In this document: piece by piece, positions 7,590-16,086 of the stretch
Position numbering within the stretch: the first letter of the stretch is position 1
Layout of the letters: each line of letters opens with the position of its first letter
Origin: Myxococcota bacterium
GTDB taxonomy: Bacteria; Myxococcota_A; UBA9160; UBA4427
Direction: 5' to 3'
Length of the DNA stretch: 39,698 bases
Assembly: GCA_029243605.1 (NCBI GenBank)
Contig: JAQWRT010000058.1
Coordinates: forward strand, 1 to 39,698
Made by a program: the position numbers and the translations under genes
Notes under the pieces: model-generated
What the model was told of the DNA's origin: nothing
The model's input: the letters and a program-made list of their open reading frames with translations, nothing else
The model's database searches: none

Positions 7590-9995
7590 ATGCCGGGAAG
7601 CCTCGCCGGAATTCGTGTGGTGGATTTCTCTCACCAGATCGCCGGACCCTACGCGTCAAAGCTACTTCGAGACGCCGGGGCCGAAGTGATCAAGGTCGAA
7701 CCCCCGGGCGGTGACCCTCTGCGGCATTGGCGTGCCAGCGAACCCGACACCCACGCCGACAATTCGGCGCTCTTCGACTTCTTGAATGCGGGCAAACGCT
7801 CCTGGCTCGGCGATCCCGATACCCCCGGCGTTGGCGAATTGGTCGCCGGGGCGGATCTCGTGATCGAGGCACACGGTCTTGAGACCGATACGGGCCCACG
7901 CCTCGATCTGGCGAGTTTTCGGAAGATCTCCCCCACGCTGGTGACCCTCTCGATTACTCCCTACGGACTGACGGGTCCCTGGGCGCACCGAAAGGCCACC
8001 GAGTTCACCCTCCAGGCCGAGTCGGGCTCTCTGGGCGTGCGGGGTCTGATGGGCAAGGAACCTTTCCAGGCCGGTGGCCGTCTGGCGGAGTGGGCCGCCG
8101 GAACCTACGGCGCGGTGGCGGCGCTGGGCGCACTGCTCGCCGCGCGCCAGAGCGGGCGTGGAGAAGCCATCGATCTCTCGATCCTCGAAACCGCGAACAT
8201 GATCTTCACGAATTTTTCCGACACTCTGAATCGACTGATGAACGGCGGCGTCGAGGATCCCCCGCACGCCTTCCTCGGCCAATCCGTCGAGACCCCCTCC
8301 ATCGAGCCCACTCGGGATGGCTACGTGGGTTTTTGCACCAATTCGCGACAGCAGTTCTCAGATTTCCTCCTCCTCATCGATCGGCCGGATCTGCGCGACG
8401 ACGAGGAGCTCGCACAATTCGCCGGGCGTTTGATGCGCTTCGAGGAGTGGAGCGCGATTATCGCCGATTGGCTGAGTGCGAGGCCGAGTGAGGAGATCAT
8501 CGAAAAAGCCTCCCTGCTCCGGATTCCCGTGGCTCCGGTCTGTAACGGGGAGACCGTTCAGGCCCACCCCCATCTGGTGGAGCGAGGAGTTTTCCTCTCC
8601 GACGCCAGCGGCCAGTTCAAGCAGCCCCGCCGCCCCTACCGGATCGATCACGCCCCGCCGGCTTCTCCAGAGTCCGCGCCGGGATTGGGTGAACACACCG
8701 GCGTGGGCTTCGCGGTTCCCGCCCTGCCCCCGGTGACCGCTCTCCGCGAGGGCCTTCCCCTAGACGGCCTTCGCATTCTCGACCTCACCGCGTGGTGGGC
8801 GGGTCCCTCGGCCTCCCATGTTCTCGCCTGCCTGGGAGCCGAGGTCATCCACGTCGAAGCCATCCAGCGACCTGACGGGATGCGCATGGTGGGCGGCATG
8901 GTCGCCGCTCATTTCCCGGACTGGTGGGAAGCCAGTGCTCATTTTCTTCAGGCCAACACTAATAAACTCGGGCTTACCGTGGACCTCAACGATGCCCGGG
9001 GCAAGGGGCTCCTCGAGGCGCTGATTCCCCATTGCCACGCCGTCGTCGAAAATTTCACACCCCGAGTCCTCGATAATTTTGGCCTGGGCTGGGAGGAGAT
9101 CCAGGCGCTGAATCCCCAGGCCAGCATGATGCGAATGCCCGCATTTGGACTCTCGGGTCCGTGGCGAGATAACACGGGTTTCGCCCAGACCATGGAGCAG
9201 TTGTCCGGCCTTGCCTGGGTCACGGGGCATGCCGGCGATCAACCGCGGATTCCCCGGGGCCCCTGCGACCCCATCGCGGGCATGCACGCGGCCTTTGCTT
9301 TTCTCGTGACTCGGCTCGACCCATCGGCGGGTCAGACCGCTTCCCACGTCGAGAGCACCATGGTCGAGAGCGCGCTGAACGTGGCCGCCGAACAGGTCCT
9401 CGAGTGGAGCGCCTACGGACACCTGCTCGAGCGCGACGGCAATCGCTCGCCCCTGGCGGCCCCCCAAGGTCTTTATCCCTGCGCCGATGGCCAGGCCGGA
9501 GCCGAGACTTGGCTTGCGCTCTCGATTTGTTCGGATGCCCAGTGGAGGGCCCTGGGCACCTGCCTGGACGAGCCCGGTTGGGCCGAGTCGACAAAATTCG
9601 ACACCCAGGCAGGACGCCGGCGGCACCACGATGCTCTCGACAAGGAGCTACGGGCATGGACGGCACAGCACCCGCGCTCAGCCCTCATCGAGAAATTGCG
9701 CGCCGCGGGAATTCCCGCGTCCGAAGTCGCCAACCCGTCGACCCTCTATGCCTCGAATCCCCAGTTCCGTGCGAGGGGCTATTTCGAACGGACTCCGCAT
9801 CCGACAGTGGGGGCGCTTCCGCTCCCCTCCCTGCCCTTCCGCTTCGCCGGCATCGAGCACTGGCTGCGCAAGCCAGCGCCGACCCTCGGCGAGGACAATC
9901 ATCGGATCCTCGGCGATCTTCTGGGGCTCTCGAAAGCCGAGTTGCAGGAGTTGCGCGCTGCGGGGGTTATCGGTCAACGTCCCGAAGGCCTCTAG
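7590..9995 (+). CDS. Double-domain CaiB/BaiF family III CoA-transferase
   Basis: 801 residues, twice the usual family length. I place the start at ATG 7590 (GGGAG upstream), because GIRVVDFSHQIAGPYASKLL then begins at residue 7 as in homologues; the frame is open further upstream but is not protein-like. Domain 1 spans about 1-385. Domain 2 begins near residue 390 with GLRILDLTAWWAGPSASHVL. By alignment with the single-domain homologue in this window (Asp169), domain 1 has Glu167 at the catalytic carboxylate, while domain 2 keeps an Asp at 560 (PCDPIAG). Family III enzymes form interlocked dimers and move CoA between carboxylic acids through aspartyl-CoA intermediates. A tandem fusion gives a built-in heterodimer, perhaps with one working site. 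It is divergent from the hydratase/aldolase operon and may activate that pathway's acid substrate. Confidence 0.9.
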   Translation: MPGSLAGIRVVDFSHQIAGPYASKLLRDAGAEVIKVEPPGGDPLRHWRASEPDTHADNSALFDFLNAGKRSWLGDPDTPGVGELVAGADLVIEAHGLETDTGPRLDLASFRKISPTLVTLSITPYGLTGPWAHRKATEFTLQAESGSLGVRGLMGKEPFQAGGRLAEWAAGTYGAVAALGALLAARQSGRGEAIDLSILETANMIFTNFSDTLNRLMNGGVEDPPHAFLGQSVETPSIEPTRDGYVGFCTNSRQQFSDFLLLIDRPDLRDDEELAQFAGRLMRFEEWSAIIADWLSARPSEEIIEKASLLRIPVAPVCNGETVQAHPHLVERGVFLSDASGQFKQPRRPYRIDHAPPASPESAPGLGEHTGVGFAVPALPPVTALREGLPLDGLRILDLTAWWAGPSASHVLACLGAEVIHVEAIQRPDGMRMVGGMVAAHFPDWWEASAHFLQANTNKLGLTVDLNDARGKGLLEALIPHCHAVVENFTPRVLDNFGLGWEEIQALNPQASMMRMPAFGLSGPWRDNTGFAQTMEQLSGLAWVTGHAGDQPRIPRGPCDPIAGMHAAFAFLVTRLDPSAGQTASHVESTMVESALNVAAEQVLEWSAYGHLLERDGNRSPLAAPQGLYPCADGQAGAETWLALSICSDAQWRALGTCLDEPGWAESTKFDTQAGRRRHHDALDKELRAWTAQHPRSALIEKLRAAGIPASEVANPSTLYASNPQFRARGYFERTPHPTVGALPLPSLPFRFAGIEHWLRKPAPTLGEDNHRILGDLLGLSKAELQELRAAGVIGQRPEGL

Positions 9996-11191
9996 GAAAG
10001 CGGCGCGCCACTCCCCCCGGCCCACGGGCGATCCGGTGCCTCGACGCCGTAGAGCTCTGCTGAATTTCCGAAGAGCACTTTCTGCTGGGTCTCGGCGGGC
10101 AGGTCCCCGAATGCGGCATCGATTTTCTCGCGCACTTCCTGGCCATAGAGGCAAATCGGGTGGGGATAATCGGTTTCGAAGAGAACGCGGTCGACCCCGA
10201 CCTCATCGAGGACCGTGTGTGGAGCGTACTCTTCGAAGAAGGTGCACGACCAGACCTGCTCCCGGATGTAGTCCCCGGGATGCCGGGTGAACTCGGGCTT
10301 CTCCTTGCTGACTCCGGCGTAGTCAAAGCCGTGGTTCAGGGCCTCTTTGACGAAGGGGACCCAGCCGATTCCCCCCTCGACGGAGACCAGCCTGAGTCGG
10401 GGGTTGCGCGGGAGAACGCCGGACATGATCACATCCATCAACTGGATGGCATTGGTCAGAAGGATCGACATGGAACCCGAAACCGTGGTCGGAGCGATTC
10501 CGTGGGCAGCGAAGCGCCCCGGGTTCATGATCTGATCCTGGAAATCCCCGCTTCCGATATGCAAGCTGATGGGAAGGTCCACATCTTGGGCGGCTCCCCA
10601 AATGGGGTTCCAGTGGGGGTCACCGATAAAGGGCATCCCGAAATCTTGGGGCGCACTGGTGAAGAGAATCGCCTTGTGCCCGATCTCTCGGCAGCGGTAG
10701 ATCTCCTTGACCGTGGCCTCTACGTCCCAGAAGGGCGTGGCCATGACGGGGATGAAGCGCCTCGGGTCGGGCGAGATCCACTCGATCAGCCAATCGTTGT
10801 AGGCCTGGACGCAAGCCAGCATCAACTCGGGGTCATTGAGGCCGAGGAAAGTCTCGCTCCCGAAGCCGCCCACGTTGGGGTAGAGCGCCATGGCCCAGGC
10901 GCCGATTTCGTCCATGTAGGCAAGGCGCGCCTTGGCGTCGTATGCGCCGGGTGTGCACTCATCCAAATTTTTGGGAAACGAGGGGAAGGGTTCGGGCCAG
11001 CCCGCCATGGCTGTCGCGCCCACCGGGATCTTTCGAGCGTGGCTGCCGAATTGCCAAGTGTCCACTCCGTCGTCGCCGCGAACCATCCGTGGCGCCGCAT
11101 CGAGCATCCGAGCGGGCAGGCGCGCCGTCCAGACATCCGCGGGCTCGGTCACATGAGTATCCGCGTCGATAAACCAGTCGGCACATTTCAT
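9992..11191 (-). CDS. Amidohydrolase-2 family metal-dependent hydrolase/decarboxylase
   Basis: A 399-residue TIM-barrel protein starting at ATG 11191 with AGGAGG upstream. Residues 8-16 (IDADTHVTE) hold the first metal-ligand pair, a mid-protein LHIGSGD supplies a further His, and FETDYPHP near the C-terminus carries the conserved Asp. This is the layout of the ACMSD/amidohydrolase-2 family, which includes decarboxylases, hydratases and lactonases. Such genes are common in aromatic and steroid catabolic clusters. Its stop shares a CTAG with the stop of the convergent CoA-transferase (4-nt tail overlap). The upstream 171 nt is a divergent promoter region shared with the DUF5993-DsbB pair. Substrate cannot be read from the sequence. 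Confidence 0.85.
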   Translation of the reverse strand: MKCADWFIDADTHVTEPADVWTARLPARMLDAAPRMVRGDDGVDTWQFGSHARKIPVGATAMAGWPEPFPSFPKNLDECTPGAYDAKARLAYMDEIGAWAMALYPNVGGFGSETFLGLNDPELMLACVQAYNDWLIEWISPDPRRFIPVMATPFWDVEATVKEIYRCREIGHKAILFTSAPQDFGMPFIGDPHWNPIWGAAQDVDLPISLHIGSGDFQDQIMNPGRFAAHGIAPTTVSGSMSILLTNAIQLMDVIMSGVLPRNPRLRLVSVEGGIGWVPFVKEALNHGFDYAGVSKEKPEFTRHPGDYIREQVWSCTFFEEYAPHTVLDEVGVDRVLFETDYPHPICLYGQEVREKIDAAFGDLPAETQQKVLFGNSAELYGVEAPDRPWAGGSGAPLS

Positions 11192-11362
11192 CCCAGGTCC
11201 TCCTTGAGCGTCCGTTACCCGAAGTGCGAAGTATAGGGAAAGCCGGGGGGGCAGCTCCCACTTTTACGTATGCCAGCCGCCCCAAACGTCGAGGCCCAGG
11301 CGCTGACGCCCCGGGTTCCTGTATGCTTTCATCAGGGTTCAGATAAAGAGGGGGGAACGGTC

Positions 11363-11518
11363 ATGCTGGCTTTGATCTTCACCATCCAGGCGATCGCTTT
11401 GATCCTGGTGCTTCAGGAGAAGGAAAAGGCCGCGGTGGGCTGTTTCTGGGCGAGCTTGGCTCTGACCCTGATCTGGTTCAATCATCATGCGACCGAATCT
11501 CTGGGGTTCTTGTTTTGA
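11363..11518 (+). CDS. DUF5993-type small membrane protein
   Basis: A 51-residue protein with two predicted membrane helices (about 2-17 and 24-39) separated by a charged QEKEKA turn, ending LGFLF. The start is ATG 11363, after a G-rich AGAGGGGGG site; a longer frame from 11270 lacks protein-like sequence. The size, topology and position directly before a DsbB homologue match the DUF5993 family, whose members are typically found beside disulfide-bond formation protein B. Its final TGA overlaps the TTG start of the next gene (TTGA), so the two are probably translated as a unit. The function is not established; an accessory subunit of the quinone-linked oxidase is an inference. Confidence 0.75.
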   Translation: MLALIFTIQAIALILVLQEKEKAAVGCFWASLALTLIWFNHHATESLGFLF

Positions 11519-12087
11519 TCGCCGACGGAAGGCGCCTCGCCTACAACCTCAATATCCTGGCACTCGTGTGTATGCAGGCCCCGCTCTATGGCGCCCTCAT
11601 GGTGCAACTCACCGGCGACCTACCCTGTCCGCTTTGCTTGCTCGAACGCCTGGGCATGTTCGCGGTCATAATCGGCCTGGTCATGAACGTACGACTCGGC
11701 ATCCGGCCCGCTCACTACGGCTTCTCGATTGCCGGTGCCATGACAGGAATGGCCATTGCGGGTCGCCACGTCCTCCTGCACATCAACGACCCGCCCGGGG
11801 GTGGCTACGGCGGCTCGGTACTTGGGCTCCATCTTTATACCTGGGCTCTCATCGTTTTTCTCTGTTTTCTCGCCGGAAGTGCCGTGCTCCTGATGATTCC
11901 CGATGGCATCGACGAATCGGGGGATGACGTGAATCCCCGCGCTCGCTGGTCCGGGAGTCGTCCCGCTCGGGTGGTCTGCTACATGGCGGTGTTGATTTGC
12001 GTGGTCAACGCTGTTCTCGCCCTCATGGAATGCGGACTGGGGCAGTGCCCGGACAATCCCACCGGTTACTGGATCTTCGGGAACTAA
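11515..12087 (+). CDS. dsbB: DsbB-like disulfide bond formation protein
   Basis: A 190-residue inner-membrane protein with four or more hydrophobic helices. Residues 36-45 (LPCPLCLLER) provide the Cys38-Cys41 CxxC plus the conserved downstream Glu-Arg, and a second pair, Cys173 and Cys178, lies near the C-terminus (ECGLGQCPDNP). DsbB enzymes use these pairs to reoxidise a DsbA-type partner and pass electrons to quinone. The start is TTG 11515, overlapping the DUF5993 stop; no other start keeps the first helix. The usual second pair sits in a periplasmic loop; here it is at the extreme C-terminus, so the topology differs from E. coli DsbB and resembles the shorter DsbB/DsbI-like branch. No functional DsbA is visible here; the DsbA-like protein at 14.7 kb lacks cysteines. 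Confidence 0.85.
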   Translation: MIADGRRLAYNLNILALVCMQAPLYGALMVQLTGDLPCPLCLLERLGMFAVIIGLVMNVRLGIRPAHYGFSIAGAMTGMAIAGRHVLLHINDPPGGGYGGSVLGLHLYTWALIVFLCFLAGSAVLLMIPDGIDESGDDVNPRARWSGSRPARVVCYMAVLICVVNAVLALMECGLGQCPDNPTGYWIFGN

Positions 12088-12124
12088 AAAGAGCCACTCC
12101 CTCCCCTGGACTCGACGGGCGAGA

Positions 12125-12973
12125 ATGCCGTATGCTGCGCGCCCGATGGAAAATGAATCCGGCGATGAAATCAATGATGGGGTGTACTCCGAGGACGGCG
12201 AATGGATCGTGCCCTCGAATTACGCCCAGGGCCCCTGGAACCCCGACCACCAGAACGGCGGCGCCGTGGCGGGGATACTCGCACGCGCGGTGGATATCCA
12301 AGAGTCGCCGTCGCCCATGCGCATCGCCCGACTCACCATCGACCTGATGCGCCCCGTCCCCATGCGGCCCCTGAAATGCCGGGCCAAGATCGTCCGGGGC
12401 GGGCGGCGAATTCAGGTCGTCGATGCCTGGCTAGAGGACGAGGGCGTCCCGGTGGCGCGCACCTCGGCGCTGCGTATCCGCAGCGACTCCGCCCTCGCCC
12501 AGGATGCGGGCTTCGCCGATGAGACTCCACCCCCGCCCCGCCCGCCCGTGGAGCCCGGTGTTCGCGCCACACGGCGCAAGATCTCCTACCTCCCCGGCTG
12601 GCTGCGTGCGGTGAATTATCAAAAAACGGGCCTCGCCCAACCCGGCGAGGAGGGTCGGTGCTGGGTTCGGTTGCAGCGGCCCATGGTCAGCGGGGAGCCC
12701 AACCAACCCGTGGTTCGCCTCGCCGCAATCAGCGATTTCTCGTCGGGGGTCGCCAATGCATTGGACCTCGGGCGCTGGGTTTCGCCCAATGCCGACCTCT
12801 CCCTCAATATCCTGCGCGAACCCGAGGGCGATTGGTTTTGTATCGAGGGACGCACCGATATCTCGAACGATGGGGTCGGGCAGTCCAGCGCGCGCATCTA
12901 CGACGATCGGGGGCCCTGCGCTCGGGGTTCGGCGACGTTGCTGGTGGACCGCATCCCCGGCCAGCGTGAGTAA
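12125..12973 (+). CDS. TesB-like acyl-CoA thioesterase family protein
   Basis: 282 residues with two hot-dog halves. The first contains GPWNPDHQNGGAVAGIL (37-53) and LTIDLMRPVP, typical of the acyl-CoA thioesterase 4HBT_3/TesB-like group. The second contains ISDFSSGVANALDLGRW and ends with a short core strand. Family members hydrolyse acyl-CoA to the free acid and CoA in the cytoplasm; key polar residues were not mapped individually. The start is uncertain: ATG 12125 is used, but ATG 12146 (MENESGDE) is also possible, and neither has a strong ribosome-binding site. It lies 37 nt after dsbB and may be cotranscribed. Broad-substrate CoA recycling alongside the surrounding acyl-CoA genes is inferred. 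Confidence 0.8.
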   Translation: MPYAARPMENESGDEINDGVYSEDGEWIVPSNYAQGPWNPDHQNGGAVAGILARAVDIQESPSPMRIARLTIDLMRPVPMRPLKCRAKIVRGGRRIQVVDAWLEDEGVPVARTSALRIRSDSALAQDAGFADETPPPPRPPVEPGVRATRRKISYLPGWLRAVNYQKTGLAQPGEEGRCWVRLQRPMVSGEPNQPVVRLAAISDFSSGVANALDLGRWVSPNADLSLNILREPEGDWFCIEGRTDISNDGVGQSSARIYDDRGPCARGSATLLVDRIPGQRE

Positions 12974-13062
12974 GCTCTCCACTCCGCCCGTCTGCTAGCC
13001 TGGGGACACGAACCGGGAGAAGCTCGGGGCGCACACACGGCATTAGGAGCGGGATTGATCGC

Positions 13063-13590
13063 ATGGACCTGAAAAAACTGATCCGCACCATCCCGGACTA
13101 CCCCAAGGCGGGGATCCAGTTCCGGGACATCACCCCGCTGCTCGAGCATCCCGAAGGCTGGGGCCAGACAGTAGAAGCGTTGGTCGCCCCCATGCGGGAT
13201 GTCGGGATCGACTGTGTCGCAGGGATTGAGGCCCGGGGATTCATTGTGGGCGCCTCGGTGGCTCAACAACTGGGCTTGGGTTTCGTCGCGATCCGCAAGA
13301 AAGGCAAACTTCCCTACACGACTCACAGCGTGAAATACGATCTCGAGTACGGGAGCGACGAGATGGAGATGCACGTCGATAGCGTGGGAGCCGGCGATCG
13401 AGTGCTTCTTGTCGACGACTTGATCGCCACGGGCGGGAGCGCCTGCGCCGCGATCGACCTGATTCAGCAATCGGGGGGGAAGCTCGTGGGTGCGAGTTTC
13501 GTGATCGACTTGCCCGATCTCGGCGGAAGTCGCCGACTCAAGGCCCAGGGTGTGCCCTTCCACCGGTTGATGGATTTCGAGGGCGCCTGA
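13063..13590 (+). CDS. apt: Adenine phosphoribosyltransferase
   Basis: 175 residues, the normal length for the family. The PRPP-binding signature VLLVDDLIATGGSA lies at 114-127, and the N-terminal text IPDYPKAGIQFRDITPLL (10-27) is diagnostic of Apt. The enzyme converts adenine and PRPP to AMP and pyrophosphate in purine salvage. The start ATG 13063 has TAGGAGCGGG upstream, slightly distant. The gene is convergent with the dehydrogenase gene, with a 15-nt gap. A possible functional link is the NCS2 permease near the right end of the window, whose family imports adenine or hypoxanthine, but they are 24 kb apart. Confidence 0.97.
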   Translation: MDLKKLIRTIPDYPKAGIQFRDITPLLEHPEGWGQTVEALVAPMRDVGIDCVAGIEARGFIVGASVAQQLGLGFVAIRKKGKLPYTTHSVKYDLEYGSDEMEMHVDSVGAGDRVLLVDDLIATGGSACAAIDLIQQSGGKLVGASFVIDLPDLGGSRRLKAQGVPFHRLMDFEGA

Positions 13591-13605
13591 ACCCTCTGGG
13601 CCGGC

Positions 13606-14592
13606 TCAGCCCGGGCCCACGGTCCCCAAGCCGGCCCGCTCGAGGGCCTGGATGATCGCCACCAATCCCCGATCGCGCTCGCGCACGAGTTCCGGCACCC
13701 CGAGCCCTTGGGAGGCCTCCTCGCAGCCCTCGACCACCGCGTTGCGAAGCTCTGGGGTCAGTTCCGGTGCGGCGAGTCGCGTCCACGGCGACTCTAGGGA
13801 GGGGCCGAAATGGTCGAGCATATGCGCCATGCCCCCCTCCCCCCCGGCGAGATGAAAGGTCAGCATGGGCCCCATCAGGGCCCAGCGCAGACCGGGGCCC
13901 GCAGTGATGGAAAGATCGAGTTGTTCGACGGTGGCCTCGCCGTTGGCCACCATGTGCAGGGCTTCTCGCCACATGGCCTCCTGCAACCGGTCGGCGATGA
14001 ACCCGTCGACTTCGCGCTCCAGGCGCAGGACCCGCTTCCCCGCGCCGATGTACATTTCCTCGGCGCGATTCATGGCTGAGGGGTCGGTCCCCGGCCCGGC
14101 CACGAGCTCGACCAGAGGCAGGAGATAGACCGGGTTGAAGGGGTGCCCGACGACGATCCGCTCGGGATGCCGGTGGCAGTTCTCGGTGAGTTGGCTGATC
14201 CGGTACCCCGAGGTCGAGGAGGCGATGATCGCTTCGGCGCTCGCCCCGCGATCCAACTCCGCGAGCAGGGATTGTTTGAGGGGCAAGCGCTCGGGGGCAC
14301 TCTCCTGGATCAGCGCCGCGCCCTCGAGGGCCTCGTCGAGGCTTTTAACGAAGCGAACGCGATCCGGGCCGCCCCCTTGACCCAGGCCCAACTGCTCCAT
14401 GGCCGGCCAGGCGATTTCGAGGGTGCGTTGAAGACGCCCGGGGGCTTGGGGATCCGGATCCCAAGCTCGAACATCGATGCCGCGGCTCGCGAAATAAGCC
14501 GCCCAGCCGCAGCCGATGACCCCCATGCCCACGCAGGCGACCCCCGGGTTCAGGGATTCAGGTTTTTTCGGGTTGCCCGTGCCTTCGCTCAC
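13606..14592 (-). CDS. 3-hydroxyacyl-CoA dehydrogenase family, L-carnitine dehydrogenase-like
   Basis: 328 residues from GTG 14592, chosen because GGAGGGAGGCGG directly precedes it; the frame runs open to 14673 without protein-like sequence. The N-terminal Rossmann signature GMGVIGCGWA (22-31) binds NAD. GHPFNPVYLLPLVEL (149-163) carries the catalytic His150 and Glu163, and the ASSTSGYRISQL segment provides the active-site serine. The PVYLLPLVE wording and the length near 320 residues favour the L-carnitine dehydrogenase branch over FadB-type enzymes. It would oxidise a 3-hydroxy acid or its CoA ester to the 3-keto form. It is divergent from the DsbA-PDZ lipoprotein (154 nt). The exact substrate remains open. 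Confidence 0.85.
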   Translation of the reverse strand: MSEGTGNPKKPESLNPGVACVGMGVIGCGWAAYFASRGIDVRAWDPDPQAPGRLQRTLEIAWPAMEQLGLGQGGGPDRVRFVKSLDEALEGAALIQESAPERLPLKQSLLAELDRGASAEAIIASSTSGYRISQLTENCHRHPERIVVGHPFNPVYLLPLVELVAGPGTDPSAMNRAEEMYIGAGKRVLRLEREVDGFIADRLQEAMWREALHMVANGEATVEQLDLSITAGPGLRWALMGPMLTFHLAGGEGGMAHMLDHFGPSLESPWTRLAAPELTPELRNAVVEGCEEASQGLGVPELVRERDRGLVAIIQALERAGLGTVGPG

Positions 14593-14746
14593 TCCGCCTC
14601 CCTCCGAGAACCGTGACCTCTGACTCTTGGACCGCCCGAGACTTTGTGCCCGGGCATCACCCGCCCTGTCCACGGAGTCGGGGACAAGATAGGCGAACCG
14701 AACTGTCCCGCGGCAACGACTCGAAGAATTCGGCTACTCTTGCCGG

Positions 14747-16081
14747 GTGACCACCCCGACCGCGCGTCGCAACCCAAGGATCCGGAGCTTTTTGTCTTTC
14801 CCGGAAGCTTGGACTCGCCTCCTGGGGAGGCTTCTGCCCGTGCTCCTTCTGCTCGCTTGCGGCGGGGGCGGAGGTGAGAGCGGGCCCACCCCAGAGCCGT
14901 TGGTCCCAAGCGCCCGCTCCTCAACGCCATCGGGGCACCAGATTCTCGCCCGAGTCGAGGGACGACCGATCCGAGCGGCTGAGGTCGATGCCGGCCTGGC
15001 CATCGCGCTTCACGATCTGGATCTCGCGCGTTACCGCTTGCGCCAGGAGCGCTTGCTCGAGATCGTCGAGGGCCGTCGTGGACCCCGGGCCATGGAGGCC
15101 GAAATTCTGCTCGAAGCCCCGGCGGCCCCGCGACTCGCGCTGCCCCTTGAGGGTGCCCGAATGCGCGGAGCCGAGCAGGCTCCGGTCACCCTGGTGGAAT
15201 TCATCGACTTTCAATCGACACCCAGTCGGGCGCTCCAGCCCCTGCTCGAGAGACTTCTGGAAGACTATCCCGACCGGGTGCGGTTGGCGGTCCGCGACCT
15301 GCCCCTGCCCTACCACCGCTGGGCCCAATCGGCGGCAGAGGCTGCTCGTTGCGCCGGAGACCAGGAAGCCTATTGGCCTTACCACGCGATTCTGCTCCAG
15401 GAGCAACCGCGCCTCGAGTCGCAGCATCTCACTGCATACGCACGCCGGCTGGGCCTCGATCTAGAGGCCTTTGAGAACTGCCTGGGGAGTCGCCGCCACA
15501 CCAACGCGGTGGCTGGCGATGCGGCGCTCGCCGGTCTGCTGGGGATCCCCAGGGCGCCCAGCCTCTTTGCGAATGGGCTCTACCTTCCGCCGCCCTTTGA
15601 CTACGCCGATCTCGTCGATGCGGTCCAGCGCGAGGCGGGTGCCCACACGGTCTCGACCCCGCTCTCGCCCGGAGGGCCCGAACCGGGAGCGCCCCCGCCG
15701 GCCCCCGCGGATGACCCCACTGGGCGAGCCCCTCTCCCGGCGATCTTCCCCGAGCAACTGCTCGAACCCGAAGCGATCATCGACCTTCCGCCGAGGGTGA
15801 TTCGCCAGGCTCTGGCCGAGCGGCCCCGGCTCGAGGCCCGGCTCGCGATCAGCCCCGGGACCTTCTCAGGACGTCGCCTTCTCAAGCTCGATACGGTGGA
15901 ACCGGGGGATCTCTACGACCGCTTTGGACTGCAGCCCGGTGACGTGCTTCTACTCGTGGATGATCAGTGGGTGACCGACGAGTCCAACCCGCTTTGGCAG
16001 GCCTTGGAGCGTGGGGACGATATTACCCTGCTCATCATGCGGAAGGGGCTCCCCCACCGCTTTCGCTACCGCATTCGCTGA
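14747..16081 (+). CDS. Lipoprotein with cysteine-less DsbA-like domain and C-terminal PDZ
   Basis: 444 residues from GTG 14747. A lipoprotein signal ends in LLLLAC (Cys38), followed by a Gly-rich linker. Residues 66-110 resemble the SurA-like N-terminal helix pair often found before thioredoxin domains. Residues 145-300 read as a DsbA-like thioredoxin fold: VTLVEFIDFQ, a long helical insert and IPRAPSLFANG with a likely cis-Pro271. However, the CxxC position holds Ser-Thr-Pro-Ser (157-160), so it cannot be redox active. A Pro-rich linker leads to a C-terminal PDZ-type domain (about 380-444) with GLQPGDVLLLVDDQ, similar to the PDZ of GspC-like proteins. I infer a periplasmic binding or chaperone role. 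Its stop is 5 nt from that of the convergent SGNH gene. Confidence 0.8.
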   Translation: MTTPTARRNPRIRSFLSFPEAWTRLLGRLLPVLLLLACGGGGGESGPTPEPLVPSARSSTPSGHQILARVEGRPIRAAEVDAGLAIALHDLDLARYRLRQERLLEIVEGRRGPRAMEAEILLEAPAAPRLALPLEGARMRGAEQAPVTLVEFIDFQSTPSRALQPLLERLLEDYPDRVRLAVRDLPLPYHRWAQSAAEAARCAGDQEAYWPYHAILLQEQPRLESQHLTAYARRLGLDLEAFENCLGSRRHTNAVAGDAALAGLLGIPRAPSLFANGLYLPPPFDYADLVDAVQREAGAHTVSTPLSPGGPEPGAPPPAPADDPTGRAPLPAIFPEQLLEPEAIIDLPPRVIRQALAERPRLEARLAISPGTFSGRRLLKLDTVEPGDLYDRFGLQPGDVLLLVDDQWVTDESNPLWQALERGDDITLLIMRKGLPHRFRYRIR

Positions 16082-16086
16082 GCCGC

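Noticed and set aside
10160..11236. 358-codon plus-strand open frame
   Set aside because: It lies entirely opposite the amidohydrolase, whose metal motifs and start site are clear.
12125..12973. Assigning the gene as tesB itself
   Set aside because: The sequence fits the wider TesB-like/4HBT_3 group; specific TesB catalytic residues could not be confirmed.
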